Shown here: positions 7,723 to 15,595 of the stretch, piece after piece | How positions within the stretch are numbered: position 1 is the first letter of the stretch | Layout: every line of letters begins with the position of its first letter | Origin: CTSoil-075 sp964292325 | GTDB taxonomy: Bacteria > Bacillota > Negativicutes > DSM-13327 | Reading direction: 5' to 3' | Assembly (NCBI GenBank): GCA_964292325.1 | Contig: CAXYVG010000062.1 | Coordinates: 1 to 22,552 of the forward strand | Length of the DNA: 22,552 nt | Notes under the pieces: generated by a model | Seen by the model: the letters and a program-made list of their open reading frames with translations, nothing else | Database searches by the model: none | Told to the model about the DNA's origin: nothing | Translations under genes and position numbers: made by a program

Positions 7723-8172
7723 TTGTTAACGCCACTAGATATTCATAATAAAGAGTTTAAAAGAAGTTTTCGTGGATATAATGAAGAAGCTGTAGATGAG
7801 TTTCTTGATAAAGTGATAAAAGATTATGAACAGTTATACCGAGAAAATATTGAAGTAAAAGAAAATTTAGAGCGCCTTAATAGTAAGCTAGAACATTTTC
7901 AGCAGATGGAAAGTACATTGCATAATACCTTAATTATTGCCCAAGAAACAGCAGAAGAAGTGAAGTTAAATGCAAAGAAAACAACGGAACTGATGTTAAA
8001 AGAAGCTGAAATTCAGGCACAACGATTAGTGGATGAAGCTGCAAATAAAGTTCGTCGTATGGCATATGAGTATGAAGGACTACAAAAGCAGGATCAAGTC
8101 TATCGTCTTCGGGTCCGGAATTTAGTACAGGCGCAGCTAGATCTTTTAGGTGAAGTGACGGAAGGCGAATAA
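7723..8172 (+). CDS. divIVA: Cell division/polarity protein DivIVA
   Basis: A 149-residue coiled-coil protein that binds negatively curved membrane at the septum and poles. The N-terminal lipid-binding domain is intact: LTPLDIHNKEFKRSFRGYNEEAVDEFLDKVIKDYE. Long coiled coils run from about residue 35 to the end (for example KENLERLNSKLEHFQQMESTL and the AEIQAQRLVDEAANKVRRM segment). I choose the TTG at 7723, six bases after GGGGGTG (7710-7716), because it gives the family's usual beginning; an in-frame GTG at 7714 lies inside that ribosome site. It ends the yggS unit; ileS has its own promoter. Confidence 0.92.
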   Translation: MLTPLDIHNKEFKRSFRGYNEEAVDEFLDKVIKDYEQLYRENIEVKENLERLNSKLEHFQQMESTLHNTLIIAQETAEEVKLNAKKTTELMLKEAEIQAQRLVDEAANKVRRMAYEYEGLQKQDQVYRLRVRNLVQAQLDLLGEVTEGE

Positions 8173-8197
8173 TGCCCAAAAATATAACGATAAATAT

Positions 8198-8226
8198 TTG
8201 ACTAAGCGCAGTTCTTTAGGTATAAT
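8198..8226 (+). promoter_or_regulatory. Sigma-A promoter of the ileS T-box leader
   Basis: TTGACT (8198-8203), a 17-nt spacer and a perfect TATAAT (8221-8226). Transcription should begin near 8233, ahead of the T-box stem I. It is one of the clearest promoters in the window. Confidence 0.88.
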
Positions 8227-8232
8227 AAAATG

Positions 8233-8495
8233 GCTAAAAACTATACATAGTATTTTTGGTGATGATGGAGAAAGTAGCCATAATTTGTAATTTTACAGCG
8301 AGTTAGGAATAGTGTGAGCCTAATAAGATTCTTCATGGTGAAGATCACTCCTGAACTGCGAACCGAATGATCAGTAGGCTTCGCCGTGTGACGAGCGTTA
8401 TTTCGTTTAGTAGTGGCTGCTTGCAGTCATTAGGGTGGTATCACGGGAAACAACCTCTCGTCCCTTTTGGGATGGTGAGGTTTTATTTTTTGAGT
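8233..8495 (+). promoter_or_regulatory. T-box riboswitch, isoleucine specifier, upstream of ileS
   Basis: Uncharged tRNA-Ile binding to this leader is expected to switch transcription of ileS on. The conserved T-box (AGGGTGGTATCACGGG, 8432-8447) is followed by the attenuator. In stem I, starting near 8295, the specifier is read as ATC (8344-8346) just before ACTCCTGAAC, the usual position for the codon. ATC is an isoleucine codon, matching the gene downstream. The exact ends of the stems were not folded computationally. Confidence 0.93.
8452..8490 (+). terminator. T-box attenuator terminator of ileS
   Basis: AACCTC (8452-8457) pairs with GAGGTT (8477-8482), enclosing the inner GTCCC-TTTT-GGGAT stem, and a T-rich run follows. 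The T-box sequence at 8432-8447 overlaps the region that would form the competing antiterminator. Confidence 0.88.
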
Positions 8496-8520
8496 TTTTA
8501 TTTTTTTGGAGGTGTCGATT

Positions 8521-11307
8521 TTGGATTATAGCAAAACACTAAATTTGCCACAGACGGACTTTCCTATGCGTGGCAATTTACCTGAGCGAGAACCTAAATT
8601 ACTGGAATACTGGAAAGAAAACAAGATTTATGAAAAACGTACAACCCAGGAAGGAAGGCCCAAATTCATACTACATGATGGACCGCCTTATGCGAATGGT
8701 AATATTCATATTGGACATGCATTAAACAAAGTATTAAAAGATATTATTATGAAGTATAAGTCGTTACGTGGTTTCAATACGCCTTATACTCCTGGCTGGG
8801 ATACTCATGGATTACCAATTGAGCATGCTGCGGTTAAAATACTAGGTCTCAATCGGCATGAACTAGATCCATTAGAACTTCGCCGTGAGTGTAAAGAGTA
8901 TGCTTTAAAATTTGTAAGTACGCAACGTGATGATTTCAAACGTTTAGGTGTAGGGGCCGATTGGGATAATCCTTATGTAACCTTGCGCCGTGAGTATGAA
9001 GCCAAACAGATTGGCGTATTTGGCGAAATGGCTAAAAAAGGACACATTTATAAAGGCTTAAAATCAGTATATTGGTGTACTTCTTGTGAAACAGCGCTGG
9101 CAGAAGCAGAAATTGAATATGCTGAAAAAAAATCACATACTATTTATGTTAAATTTCCTTTAGTCGATGCGAAAAATACATTGCCTGCTGGGGTCAATGC
9201 TGAAAATGTATATGGCGTCATTTGGACAACCACACCTTGGACGATGCCAGCGAATGTGGCCATTGCGATACATCCTGAGTTTGAGTATGCTTGGGTACAG
9301 TGTCAAGAAAATGTATATCTATTTGCTGTAGAGCTACTTGAAACAGTAGCGAAAGCCAATGGACTAGAAGAGTATACAATACTATCAACAATGAAAGGCG
9401 CTGAGCTTGAGGGCGTGATTTTTTGTCATCCATTCCTCGAACGCCAATCACCTATTATTCTCGCTGATTATGTTACCTTAGAACAAGGTACTGGTTGCGT
9501 TCATACTGCACCAGGACATGGCCCAGATGACTTTGAGATTGGTATGAAATATGGTTTGCCAATTATTAATCCTGTTGATCATGCAGGGCGATTTACAGCA
9601 GAAGGCGGAATTTTCGAAGGAATGCTAGTGCATGATGCGGATGTACCAGTCATTAAGGAATTGGCTGCTCGGGGTAGACTCCTTGGTAAAGGTAAGGTCA
9701 AACATCAGTATGCTCATTGCTGGCGCTGTAAAAATCCGATTATTTATCGGGCGACAGAACAATGGTTCTCTTCCGTTGATGGGTACAGAGACGAAGCGCT
9801 AGCGGCCATTAAAAATGTACAGTGGATTCCAAACTGGGGTGAGGAACGCATTCATAACATGGTAGCAGATCGTCATGATTGGTGTATTTCGCGCCAAAGA
9901 ATATGGGGTGTGCCTATCCCTATCTTCTATTGTACTCATTGCAATGAGCACCTTATCAATGATGCTACAATTAATTCTATCAAAGAAATCTTCCGCCGCG
10001 AGGGATCAGATGCATGGTGGGCAAAAACCGCAGAAGAATTATTACCTGCCGGTGTCACTTGCTCTCATTGTGGACATGATACGTTCCGCAAAGAAACAGA
10101 CATTATGGATGTTTGGTTTGATAGTGGCTCTAGCCATGCGGCAGTGCTAGAAGAACATGAAGAATTGGCATGGCCTGCTGATTTATATCTAGAAGGTAGT
10201 GACCAACATCGTGGATGGTTCCAATCTTCATTATTAACCTCTGTTGCGACAAAAGGAATTGCTCCTTACAAGGCTGTATTAACTCATGGTTTTGTTGTTG
10301 ATGGTGATGGACGTAAAATGTCTAAATCGGTTGGTAATGTTATATATCCGCAAGAAGTGATTAATAAATATGGTGCCGATATTCTTCGTCTGTGGGTTGC
10401 TTCTGCTGATTATCAGGCAGATGTTCGTCTTTCCAATGATATTTTGAAACAATTATCAGAAGTATATCGCAAAATCCGTAACACGTTCCGCTATATTTTA
10501 GGTAGTGTGAGTGATTTTAACCCAAGTACAGATGCTGTTAGTTATCAGGAACTATTAGAAATTGACCGTTGGGCACTACTACGACTTGAGCAAGTTCGCG
10601 AAAAGGTGACGACTGCTTATGAGGAATATGAGTTCCATCTGATTTATCATACAGTGCACAATTTTTGTACAGTAGACCTTAGCTCGATTTATCTAGATAT
10701 TTTAAAAGACCGTGTATATACTGCTGTGCCTAATTCTACAGAAAGGCGAGCAGCGCAAACAGTTATGTATCAAATTTTAAATACCTTAGTTCGATTAATT
10801 GCCCCAGTACTTACTTTTACGGCAGAAGAAGTATGGCAACATATTTCAAAAGAAGAAAATATGCCAGAAAGTATTCAGTTAGTAGATTGGCCGCTTGCTC
10901 ATCCTGAGTATTTGGATGCGGAGCTAGAAAGTAAATGGAGCACTATTCTAGAGATGCGTGGCGAGATTACCAAGGTACTAGAAACATCACGCCGCAATAA
11001 AGTAATTGGACATTCTTTAGATGCAAGCGTCACTATTTATGCTGATGGCGGGGCTTTTGCTCAATTATCAGCCATTGAAAAAGAGTTGGCTACCATCTTA
11101 ATTGTTTCTAAAATTACAGTGTTAGAACATGTTGATCAAGCGCCAGAACATGCTGTAAAGATTCCAAATATGGATATGTCCATTGTGGTATCGCAAGCAG
11201 AAGGTGAAAAGTGTGAACGTTGTTGGATCTACAGTGATACAGTAGGTGACAATGCCACCCATACTACTTTATGTCAGCGTTGTGCGAGTGTAGTTGAAAA
11301 ATTATAA
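8521..11307 (+). CDS. ileS: Isoleucyl-tRNA synthetase
   Basis: A 928-residue class I aminoacyl-tRNA synthetase that charges tRNA-Ile and edits mischarged valine. The HIGH motif is at residues 63-66 (GNIHIGHAL) and KMSKS at 599-603 (DGRKMSKSVGN). The editing domain region (WTTTPWTMPAN, GTGCVHTAPGHGPDDFEIG) is complete. A C-terminal zinc site is formed by Cys898/901 (CERCW) and Cys918/921 (CQRC), as in bacterial IleS of the shorter type. The TTG at 8521 follows GGAGGTG (8508-8514) by six bases and gives MDYSKTLNLP; the frame opens five codons earlier at 8506, but that TTG overlaps the ribosome site. Expression is controlled by the Ile T-box. Confidence 0.98.
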   Translation: MDYSKTLNLPQTDFPMRGNLPEREPKLLEYWKENKIYEKRTTQEGRPKFILHDGPPYANGNIHIGHALNKVLKDIIMKYKSLRGFNTPYTPGWDTHGLPIEHAAVKILGLNRHELDPLELRRECKEYALKFVSTQRDDFKRLGVGADWDNPYVTLRREYEAKQIGVFGEMAKKGHIYKGLKSVYWCTSCETALAEAEIEYAEKKSHTIYVKFPLVDAKNTLPAGVNAENVYGVIWTTTPWTMPANVAIAIHPEFEYAWVQCQENVYLFAVELLETVAKANGLEEYTILSTMKGAELEGVIFCHPFLERQSPIILADYVTLEQGTGCVHTAPGHGPDDFEIGMKYGLPIINPVDHAGRFTAEGGIFEGMLVHDADVPVIKELAARGRLLGKGKVKHQYAHCWRCKNPIIYRATEQWFSSVDGYRDEALAAIKNVQWIPNWGEERIHNMVADRHDWCISRQRIWGVPIPIFYCTHCNEHLINDATINSIKEIFRREGSDAWWAKTAEELLPAGVTCSHCGHDTFRKETDIMDVWFDSGSSHAAVLEEHEELAWPADLYLEGSDQHRGWFQSSLLTSVATKGIAPYKAVLTHGFVVDGDGRKMSKSVGNVIYPQEVINKYGADILRLWVASADYQADVRLSNDILKQLSEVYRKIRNTFRYILGSVSDFNPSTDAVSYQELLEIDRWALLRLEQVREKVTTAYEEYEFHLIYHTVHNFCTVDLSSIYLDILKDRVYTAVPNSTERRAAQTVMYQILNTLVRLIAPVLTFTAEEVWQHISKEENMPESIQLVDWPLAHPEYLDAELESKWSTILEMRGEITKVLETSRRNKVIGHSLDASVTIYADGGAFAQLSAIEKELATILIVSKITVLEHVDQAPEHAVKIPNMDMSIVVSQAEGEKCERCWIYSDTVGDNATHTTLCQRCASVVEKL

Positions 11308-11320
11308 TATTTTCTATAAA

Positions 11321-11349
11321 AATCGGGATTTTATCCCGGTTTTTTTTTA
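11321..11349 (+). terminator. Intrinsic terminator after ileS
   Basis: ATCGGGA (11322-11328) pairs with TCCCGGT (11334-11340) with one G-T pair, followed by eight to nine T. It starts about 14 bases after the ileS stop. Confidence 0.88.
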
Positions 11350-11396
11350 TTCCTTTGGAGATAATAAGGATAGAGAGAGATTTTATGGAGTGTAGT

Positions 11397-11681
11397 ATGA
11401 AAAATGAATTGATTCATGGGCAATTAGAAAAGTTAGTTCATCATTTAGAATCACTTCGTATCGCGGAGTACATGGATTTGCTTGAGCGACCAGTGAAACT
11501 GATTTTAATTAACTTTATCGCAGGAGTAGCTCGTGGCTTAGGCATTGCGATTGGTGCTACCGTCATTTTTGCTGTCTTATTGAATTTTTTGCATCAACTG
11601 ATTTTACTAAATGTACCAGGAATTGGCGGATTTATTGCGGAAATTGTGCATATCGTTGAAGTGAAAAATGGAAAATTTTAA
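11397..11681 (+). CDS. Small membrane protein, DUF5665-like
   Basis: A 94-residue protein of unknown function. Residues about 1-30 are polar and could form a helix (NELIHGQLEKLVHHLESLRIAEYMDLLERP). Residues about 35-75 are strongly hydrophobic, with a Gly-rich stretch (INFIAGVARGLGIAIGATVIFAVLLNFL) and probably two membrane passes; the tail ends GGFIAEIVHIVEVKNG. The pattern recalls DUF5665 proteins of Firmicutes. The ATG at 11397 is preceded by GGAG (11387-11390) with six bases spacing. In-frame starts at 11385 (ATG) and 11355 (TTG) have poorer sites. It lies 89 bases after ileS and 21 bases before the nitroreductase; no clear promoter of its own was found. Confidence 0.72.
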   Translation: MKNELIHGQLEKLVHHLESLRIAEYMDLLERPVKLILINFIAGVARGLGIAIGATVIFAVLLNFLHQLILLNVPGIGGFIAEIVHIVEVKNGKF

Positions 11682-11702
11682 ACAACAAAGGAGTGTTTGG
11701 CA

Positions 11703-12230
11703 GTGACTAAAGATGTTTTTGATTGTATGCGAGAGAGTCATACGGTACGAGCTTTTAAAGAACAAGATATACCCGATGCGACGTTAACGAGAATTTTAGA
11801 AGCAGGTTGCTGGGCGCCGAGTGCAGGAAATTTACAACCGTGGTATTTTTTTGTGGTGAAAAATCAAGGCGTTAAAGAAAAGGTTGCTACTGCTTGTGTT
11901 GATCCACAGCAAGTGAGCGAATCTCCTGTAAGCATTGTCATTCTTGCTGATCCTGCTAAATCCAATGAACGTTATGGCGAGCGAGGTGCACAATTATATT
12001 GCATTCAAGATACTGCCATTGCGGCAGAAAATATGATTTTAGCCGCTTATGGACTGGGGATTGATTCATGCTGGGTTGGTGCTTTTGATGAGGTAGAAGT
12101 GCAAAAAGCTGTGGAAGCTCCGCCTAGATTGCGAGCGGTTGCGATCATTTGTTTAGGCTATAGTAATGAGCGGCATGTCCCTGCTAAAGAACGGTTTAGA
12201 GTTGCAGATGTCACGAAGATAATACATTAG
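11703..12230 (+). CDS. Nitroreductase family flavoprotein
   Basis: A 175-residue FMN-dependent oxidoreductase of the nitroreductase fold, likely cytoplasmic and NAD(P)H-linked; its physiological substrate cannot be predicted. Family features are the N-terminal SHTVRAFKEQDIP segment (phosphate-binding Arg), AGCWAPSAGNLQPWYFFVV, and the later AAENMILAAYGLGIDSCWVGAFDE and AIICLGYS stretches. The GTG at 11703 is nine bases from AAAGGAG (11687-11693); a TTG at 11697 is in frame but only three bases from it. The stop codon overlaps the ribosome site of the next gene, suggesting a common transcript with the YteA-like protein. Confidence 0.88.
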   Translation: MTKDVFDCMRESHTVRAFKEQDIPDATLTRILEAGCWAPSAGNLQPWYFFVVKNQGVKEKVATACVDPQQVSESPVSIVILADPAKSNERYGERGAQLYCIQDTAIAAENMILAAYGLGIDSCWVGAFDEVEVQKAVEAPPRLRAVAIICLGYSNERHVPAKERFRVADVTKIIH

Positions 12231-12240
12231 GAGGGCGCCT

Positions 12241-12885
12241 ATGCAGAAGGGACAAATTGATCAATTAAAGCAACAATTAGAACGTGAAAAAAAGGAGTTA
12301 GTTGATCAAATTGGTGGTTTAGAGCAAACCGGTCTTAGCAGTAGCTTATCAGAGTCTATAGGCGAATTATCGGTTTATGATAATCATCCCGCTGATATTG
12401 GTGATGAATTGTTTGAGCGTAGTAAGGACCTTGCTCTGCGGGACAATGCACATATTTTGCTGGAAAATATAGAAGAAGCTTTAAAACGGATCCATAATGG
12501 AACCTATGGATATTGTGAAAAATGTGGTCAACAAATACCATTCGCTAGGCTAGAGGTTCTTCCTTCAGCAAACGAATGTATAGATTGCCAGCAAGATGAT
12601 GATGCTAGAGATTCTGCTAATCGTCCGTTAGAAGAGCTTATTCTTACGCCACCTTTTGGACGTACCTTTTTAGATAGCGATGCTGTCGATTCGATTGGCT
12701 TTGATGGTGAAGATGCTCTGCAGGCAGTCATGGCTTATGGAAGTTCTGATACACCGCAGGATATTCCTGGAGCTGATGATTATAAAGATTTATTTCTCAA
12801 TAGCCATGAACATCAAGGTATCGTCGATCGTGCCGATATTGCAATTGATCCTTCTGATAAGCGTAAATCTAGCATGAAAGAGTAA
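12241..12885 (+). CDS. TraR/DksA family zinc finger protein, YteA-like
   Basis: A 214-residue protein. The first ~30 residues are a coiled coil (QIDQLKQQLEREKKELVDQI), followed by a YDNHPADIGDELFERSKDLALRDN segment. A four-cysteine zinc finger is formed by Cys92/95 (CEKCGQQIP) and Cys113/116 (CIDC). The acidic tail, longer than in classic DksA, ends in KRKSSMKE. This arrangement fits the YteA family of Firmicutes rather than proteobacterial DksA, whose role is to modify RNA polymerase; whether this one does so is not known. In Bacillus a DksA-like gene (ylyA) lies at the same place, between ileS and lspA. The ATG follows AGGAGGG (12229-12235). Confidence 0.88.
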   Translation: MQKGQIDQLKQQLEREKKELVDQIGGLEQTGLSSSLSESIGELSVYDNHPADIGDELFERSKDLALRDNAHILLENIEEALKRIHNGTYGYCEKCGQQIPFARLEVLPSANECIDCQQDDDARDSANRPLEELILTPPFGRTFLDSDAVDSIGFDGEDALQAVMAYGSSDTPQDIPGADDYKDLFLNSHEHQGIVDRADIAIDPSDKRKSSMKE

Positions 12886-12889
12886 AATA

Positions 12890-12925
12890 AAAAAGTTGAG
12901 CTTTCTTATTAAGCTCAACTTTTTT
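12890..12925 (+). terminator. Intrinsic terminator after the YteA-like gene
   Basis: GTTGAGCTT (12895-12903) and AAGCTCAAC (12911-12919) form a perfect 9-bp stem, extended by flanking A and T runs. The T-tract (12920-12925) runs directly into a dispersed repeat that begins at 12926. Confidence 0.93.
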
Positions 12926-13027
12926 ACGGAATCAGAAAGCATATCACTTTCTCGATTCCAAGTAAGAATGACTAAGGATTCTGCCTGCGTCTGAGGACTT
13001 GGCCAAAGCCAAGTCTTTTCTGATTTA
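12926..13027. repeat. Hairpin-rich dispersed repeat, full-length copy (MITE/REP-like)
   Basis: About 100 bp without a coding frame. It holds a 12-bp hairpin, GGAATCAGAAAG (12928-12939) with CTTTCT-C-GATTCC (12947-12959, one bulged C), and a perfect 8-bp hairpin, GACTTGGC-CAAA-GCCAAGTC (12996-13015). The two ends are imperfect inverted repeats (AATCAGAAAG near the left end, CTTTTCTGATT at 13015-13025). The first 38 bases recur at 16222-16259 with two mismatches. Immediately downstream lies the sigma-H-like promoter of the VTT gene. Confidence 0.75.
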
Positions 13028-13056
13028 GCAGGATTTATATATACGATAGTGAATAA
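13028..13056 (+). promoter_or_regulatory. Sigma-H-like promoter of the VTT-domain gene
   Basis: GCAGGATTT (13028-13036), 11 nt, then AGTGAATAA (13048-13056). This fits the Bacillus sigma-H consensus RNAGGAWWW-N11-RNNGAATWW at every defined position. It directly abuts the end of the hairpin repeat. Function is inferred from consensus only. Confidence 0.6.
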
Positions 13057-13102
13057 AAGTAATAAAGGCTCATGGAGTATCTGTATATGAGGAGGCGGTT
13101 GG

Positions 13103-13801
13103 ATGGCGAGAGTAGTAAAGCCTATTTTTCTTTATAGAGTTGGACTATTGGTAGCTGTTGCAATTGCTTATTTTTATATACCTGGCTTGCAGGAGTTTTT
13201 TGTTACGGGAATGACATATTTGCACTATCGTGATTTTGAAGGGTTACGTCAATTTATTTTGTCATATGGAGTATGGGCTCCAGTGATTAGTATTTGTATT
13301 ATGTTAATTCAATCCTTAGTTCCTCTTGTGCCGGGAATTTTTATTACGCTTACAAATGCTTGGGTTTTTGGTTGGCAATATGGAGCTCTTTATTCTTGGA
13401 TTGGAGCATTAATAGGGGCCAGTTTGGATTTTGGTATAGCAAGGTGGTATGGGCGTCTAGTTGTGCAGCGGTTTGTGAATGCTCAATATCTTACGATGGC
13501 TGATCTTTTTCTCAACCGATATGGTTTAATCGCGATCATGATTACGCGATTTACGCCGATTATACCTTTTAAAGTCATAAGTTATGGTGCTGGATTAACG
13601 AATATCTCGCTATGTCGGTTTTTAATTGGGACAGCAATTGGGCAAGCTCCTGCGATTTTACTATATTCGATAGTAGGTCATCACATTACCCATAATATAC
13701 GGATTGCCATGCTTATGATTTCATTGTTACTTACAATTTCTGTTGTTAGTTATTATTACAGAGTAGAAATAAAACGGTATTTTATCTCTGGTAAAGAATA
13801 A
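13103..13801 (+). CDS. TVP38/TMEM64 (VTT domain, DedA-like) membrane protein
   Basis: A 232-residue integral membrane protein of the VTT/SNARE-associated superfamily, some members of which move lipids between membrane leaflets. Hydrophobic segments lie at about residues 9-28, 57-83, 85-112, 138-150 (re-entrant), 170-193 and 199-217. The family signature R-F-T-P-x-x-P-F-x-x-x-S-Y-x-A-G-L is present at residues 149-165 with Gly for the usual residue before Ala. The ATG at 13103 follows AGGAGGCGG. It has its own sigma-H-like promoter and a terminator upstream, so it is probably transcribed alone. The substrate is not predictable. Confidence 0.9.
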   Translation: MARVVKPIFLYRVGLLVAVAIAYFYIPGLQEFFVTGMTYLHYRDFEGLRQFILSYGVWAPVISICIMLIQSLVPLVPGIFITLTNAWVFGWQYGALYSWIGALIGASLDFGIARWYGRLVVQRFVNAQYLTMADLFLNRYGLIAIMITRFTPIIPFKVISYGAGLTNISLCRFLIGTAIGQAPAILLYSIVGHHITHNIRIAMLMISLLLTISVVSYYYRVEIKRYFISGKE

Positions 13802-13859
13802 TTTGAAAAAAATTTGTGAAAAATAGTAGTAGTTATGTGCTTTTTTCTGCAGTATATAG

Positions 13860-13865
13860 TATAAT
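13860..13865 (+). promoter_or_regulatory. Probable -10 box of the ferredoxin promoter
   Basis: A perfect TATAAT 33 bases upstream of the ferredoxin start codon. The expected -35 region at 17-18 nt upstream (GTGCTT, TGTGCT) is weak, so only the -10 element is called. Confidence 0.5.
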
Positions 13866-13898
13866 ACTAAATAGTTAACTACATAGGAGGTGAATTTT

Positions 13899-14066
13899 AT
13901 GTATAAAATTTCTAGCGAATGCATTGAATGTGGTGCTTGTGCTTCAGTTTGTCCAGTAGAAGCTATTTCTCCAGCTGAAGGTCAATATGCAATTGATGAC
14001 AAGTGTATTGATTGTGGTTCCTGTGCAGCAACATGCCCAGTAGGCGCAATTTCTGCAGGTGAATAA
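13899..14066 (+). CDS. 2[4Fe-4S] ferredoxin, clostridial type
   Basis: A 55-residue soluble electron carrier with two cubane clusters. Both motifs are complete: Cys8/11/14 plus Cys18 followed by Pro, and Cys36/39/42 plus Cys46 followed by Pro. In this fold the last cysteine of each motif completes the opposite cluster. The length and the near two-fold repeat of the sequence match clostridial ferredoxins, which serve low-potential reactions in anaerobes (for example pyruvate:ferredoxin oxidoreductase and hydrogenase). The ATG follows AGGAGGTGA. It is flanked by a promoter element and a terminator and is therefore most likely a one-gene unit. Its partner enzymes are not in this window. Confidence 0.97.
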   Translation: MYKISSECIECGACASVCPVEAISPAEGQYAIDDKCIDCGSCAATCPVGAISAGE

Positions 14067-14077
14067 TCACAATTTGA

Positions 14078-14110
14078 AAAAAGTCCAGAAGTTCTGGGCT
14101 TTTTTCTTTT
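14078..14110 (+). terminator. Intrinsic terminator after the ferredoxin gene
   Basis: AGTCCAG (14082-14088) pairs with CTGGGCT (14094-14100, one G-T pair), loop AAGTT, followed by TTTTTCTTTTT. It lies 15 bases after the stop codon. Confidence 0.9.
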
Positions 14111-14130
14111 TGCTAAGATAGAGGATCATC

Positions 14131-14159
14131 TTTACCTTTTACAAAATTTTGTTTATGAT
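14131..14159 (+). promoter_or_regulatory. Possible sigma-A promoter of lspA-rluD-pyrR
   Basis: TTTACC (14131-14136), 17-nt spacer and TATGAT (14154-14159). The match is moderate, but it lies between a terminator and the first gene of the unit, where a promoter is required. Confidence 0.45.
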
Positions 14160-14208
14160 ATAAAGAAGCAGTTTAAATTGATTTTATACAAAATAGGAGA
14201 GAAATGGA

Positions 14209-14658
14209 GTGCCGATATTATTATTAGCGTTAGCTATAGTCTTGATTGACCAATTGTCTAAATTTTATATTCAAGCGCATATGATGCCCAACATGTCAAT
14301 TCCCGTCATTCAAGACGTTTTTCATATTACATATATTTTGAATCCTGGGGCTGCTTTTGGTTTGTTTGAGCACCAAACGATCATTTTTGTTATCATTGCC
14401 ATTTTGATGATTGCAGCTGTAATTTATTTTTATCCTCAGATTCCGCGGCAGTATAGATTGCTACGGTTTGGTATAGGCTTAATGGTAGGGGGAGCAATTG
14501 GCAATGTAATCGATCGTATCAAAACAGGGTATGTAGTTGATTTTTTTGATTTTCGCATTTGGCCTATTTTTAATGTTGCCGATATGGGAATTGTATGTGG
14601 TGTGGGATGTATAATCTTCACTATACTATATTTATATAAAGAGGATGGACGTCAATGA
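14209..14658 (+). CDS. lspA: Lipoprotein signal peptidase (signal peptidase II)
   Basis: A 149-residue inner-membrane aspartyl protease that cuts signal peptides from diacylglyceryl-modified prolipoproteins. Four hydrophobic segments are visible (about residues 2-18, 60-78, 86-103, 124-144). The catalytic aspartates are Asp102 (GNVIDRIKTGYVVDF) and Asp125 (FNVADMG). The family motif NPGAAFG is at about residues 44-50. The GTG at 14209 follows GGAG (14196-14199) by nine bases. Its stop overlaps the rluD start (ATGA at 14655-14658), which suggests coupled translation. Confidence 0.96.
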   Translation: MPILLLALAIVLIDQLSKFYIQAHMMPNMSIPVIQDVFHITYILNPGAAFGLFEHQTIIFVIIAILMIAAVIYFYPQIPRQYRLLRFGIGLMVGGAIGNVIDRIKTGYVVDFFDFRIWPIFNVADMGIVCGVGCIIFTILYLYKEDGRQ

Positions 14659-15584
14659 CGAATACAAATCAGTTTTTTGAGGTTAGTGAATGTGAACAAG
14701 GTGAACGCTTAGATGTGTTTCTCGTTCAAGCGTTAGGTGATGTATCAAGATCTACTGTGCAACGATTCATTACGAGTGGCCAAGTGACTGTAAATGATAA
14801 AATAGTAAAAGCCAATTATAAAGTGCAACATGGTGATAAAATTGTAGTAACCATTCCAGCGGTTAGACCTATGGAACTATTAGCGGAAGATATTCCGATT
14901 GATGTGTTATATGAAGATGATGATATCATTGTAATTAATAAAGCACGAGGAATGGTAGTGCATCCAGCTGTGGGCAACTATAGTGGTACATTGGTAAATG
15001 CTTTGTTAGAACATTGTGATGAATTATCGGGAATTAATGGGGTTGCACGTCCTGGTATTGTACATCGTCTTGATAAGGATACTTCTGGTGTGATGGTCGC
15101 TGCTAAGAGTGATAAGGGATATACAAGTCTAGCCGCGCAAATCAAAGAACGTACTGCTAGTCGACGATATGTAGCGATTGTTCATGGTAATATTAAAGAA
15201 GAAAAAGGTGTGATTAAAGCACCTATTGGTCGTCACTCATCAGATCGAAAAAAAATGGCAGTTACGTTTGTCAATAGTAAGGAAGCCATCACGAATTTTC
15301 ATATTTTAGAAAGATTTGGTGCTTATACGTTGGTGGAGTGCAAACTACTAACAGGGCGTACGCATCAAATCAGGGTTCATATGGCTTATATTGGTCATCC
15401 AGTGGTTGGCGATCCTAAATATGGACCAGAGCATAGCCATTTTTCTATTGTCGGGCAAGCTCTGCATTCTAGAGAGCTCACAATTCATCATCCAATTACT
15501 GGAGATGCTATGGTATTTACAGCACCGTTACCTGATGATATGGAAAGCATTTTGATAGAATTAAGACAAAAAATGAATCGATAG
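14655..15584 (+). CDS. rluD: RluA/RluD family 23S rRNA pseudouridine synthase (YlyB-like)
   Basis: A 309-residue RNA-modifying enzyme that isomerises uridine to pseudouridine, probably in 23S rRNA. Residues about 14-75 form an S4 RNA-binding domain (RLDVFLVQALGDVSRSTVQRFITSGQVTVN). The catalytic domain begins near residue 90, and the catalytic aspartate is Asp140 in HRLDKDTSG. LLTGRTHQIRVHMAYIGHPVVGDPKYG is the second family signature. The position between lspA and pyrR matches ylyB of Bacillus. Which uridines it modifies cannot be read from the sequence, so the symbol marks family rather than proven target. Confidence 0.93.
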   Translation: MTNTNQFFEVSECEQGERLDVFLVQALGDVSRSTVQRFITSGQVTVNDKIVKANYKVQHGDKIVVTIPAVRPMELLAEDIPIDVLYEDDDIIVINKARGMVVHPAVGNYSGTLVNALLEHCDELSGINGVARPGIVHRLDKDTSGVMVAAKSDKGYTSLAAQIKERTASRRYVAIVHGNIKEEKGVIKAPIGRHSSDRKKMAVTFVNSKEAITNFHILERFGAYTLVECKLLTGRTHQIRVHMAYIGHPVVGDPKYGPEHSHFSIVGQALHSRELTIHHPITGDAMVFTAPLPDDMESILIELRQKMNR

Positions 15585-15595
15585 GAGTGGAAGAT

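Noticed and set aside
9875..10150. 91-codon open frame on the plus strand inside ileS
   Set aside because: Another frame of a conserved ileS region; no independent start signals.
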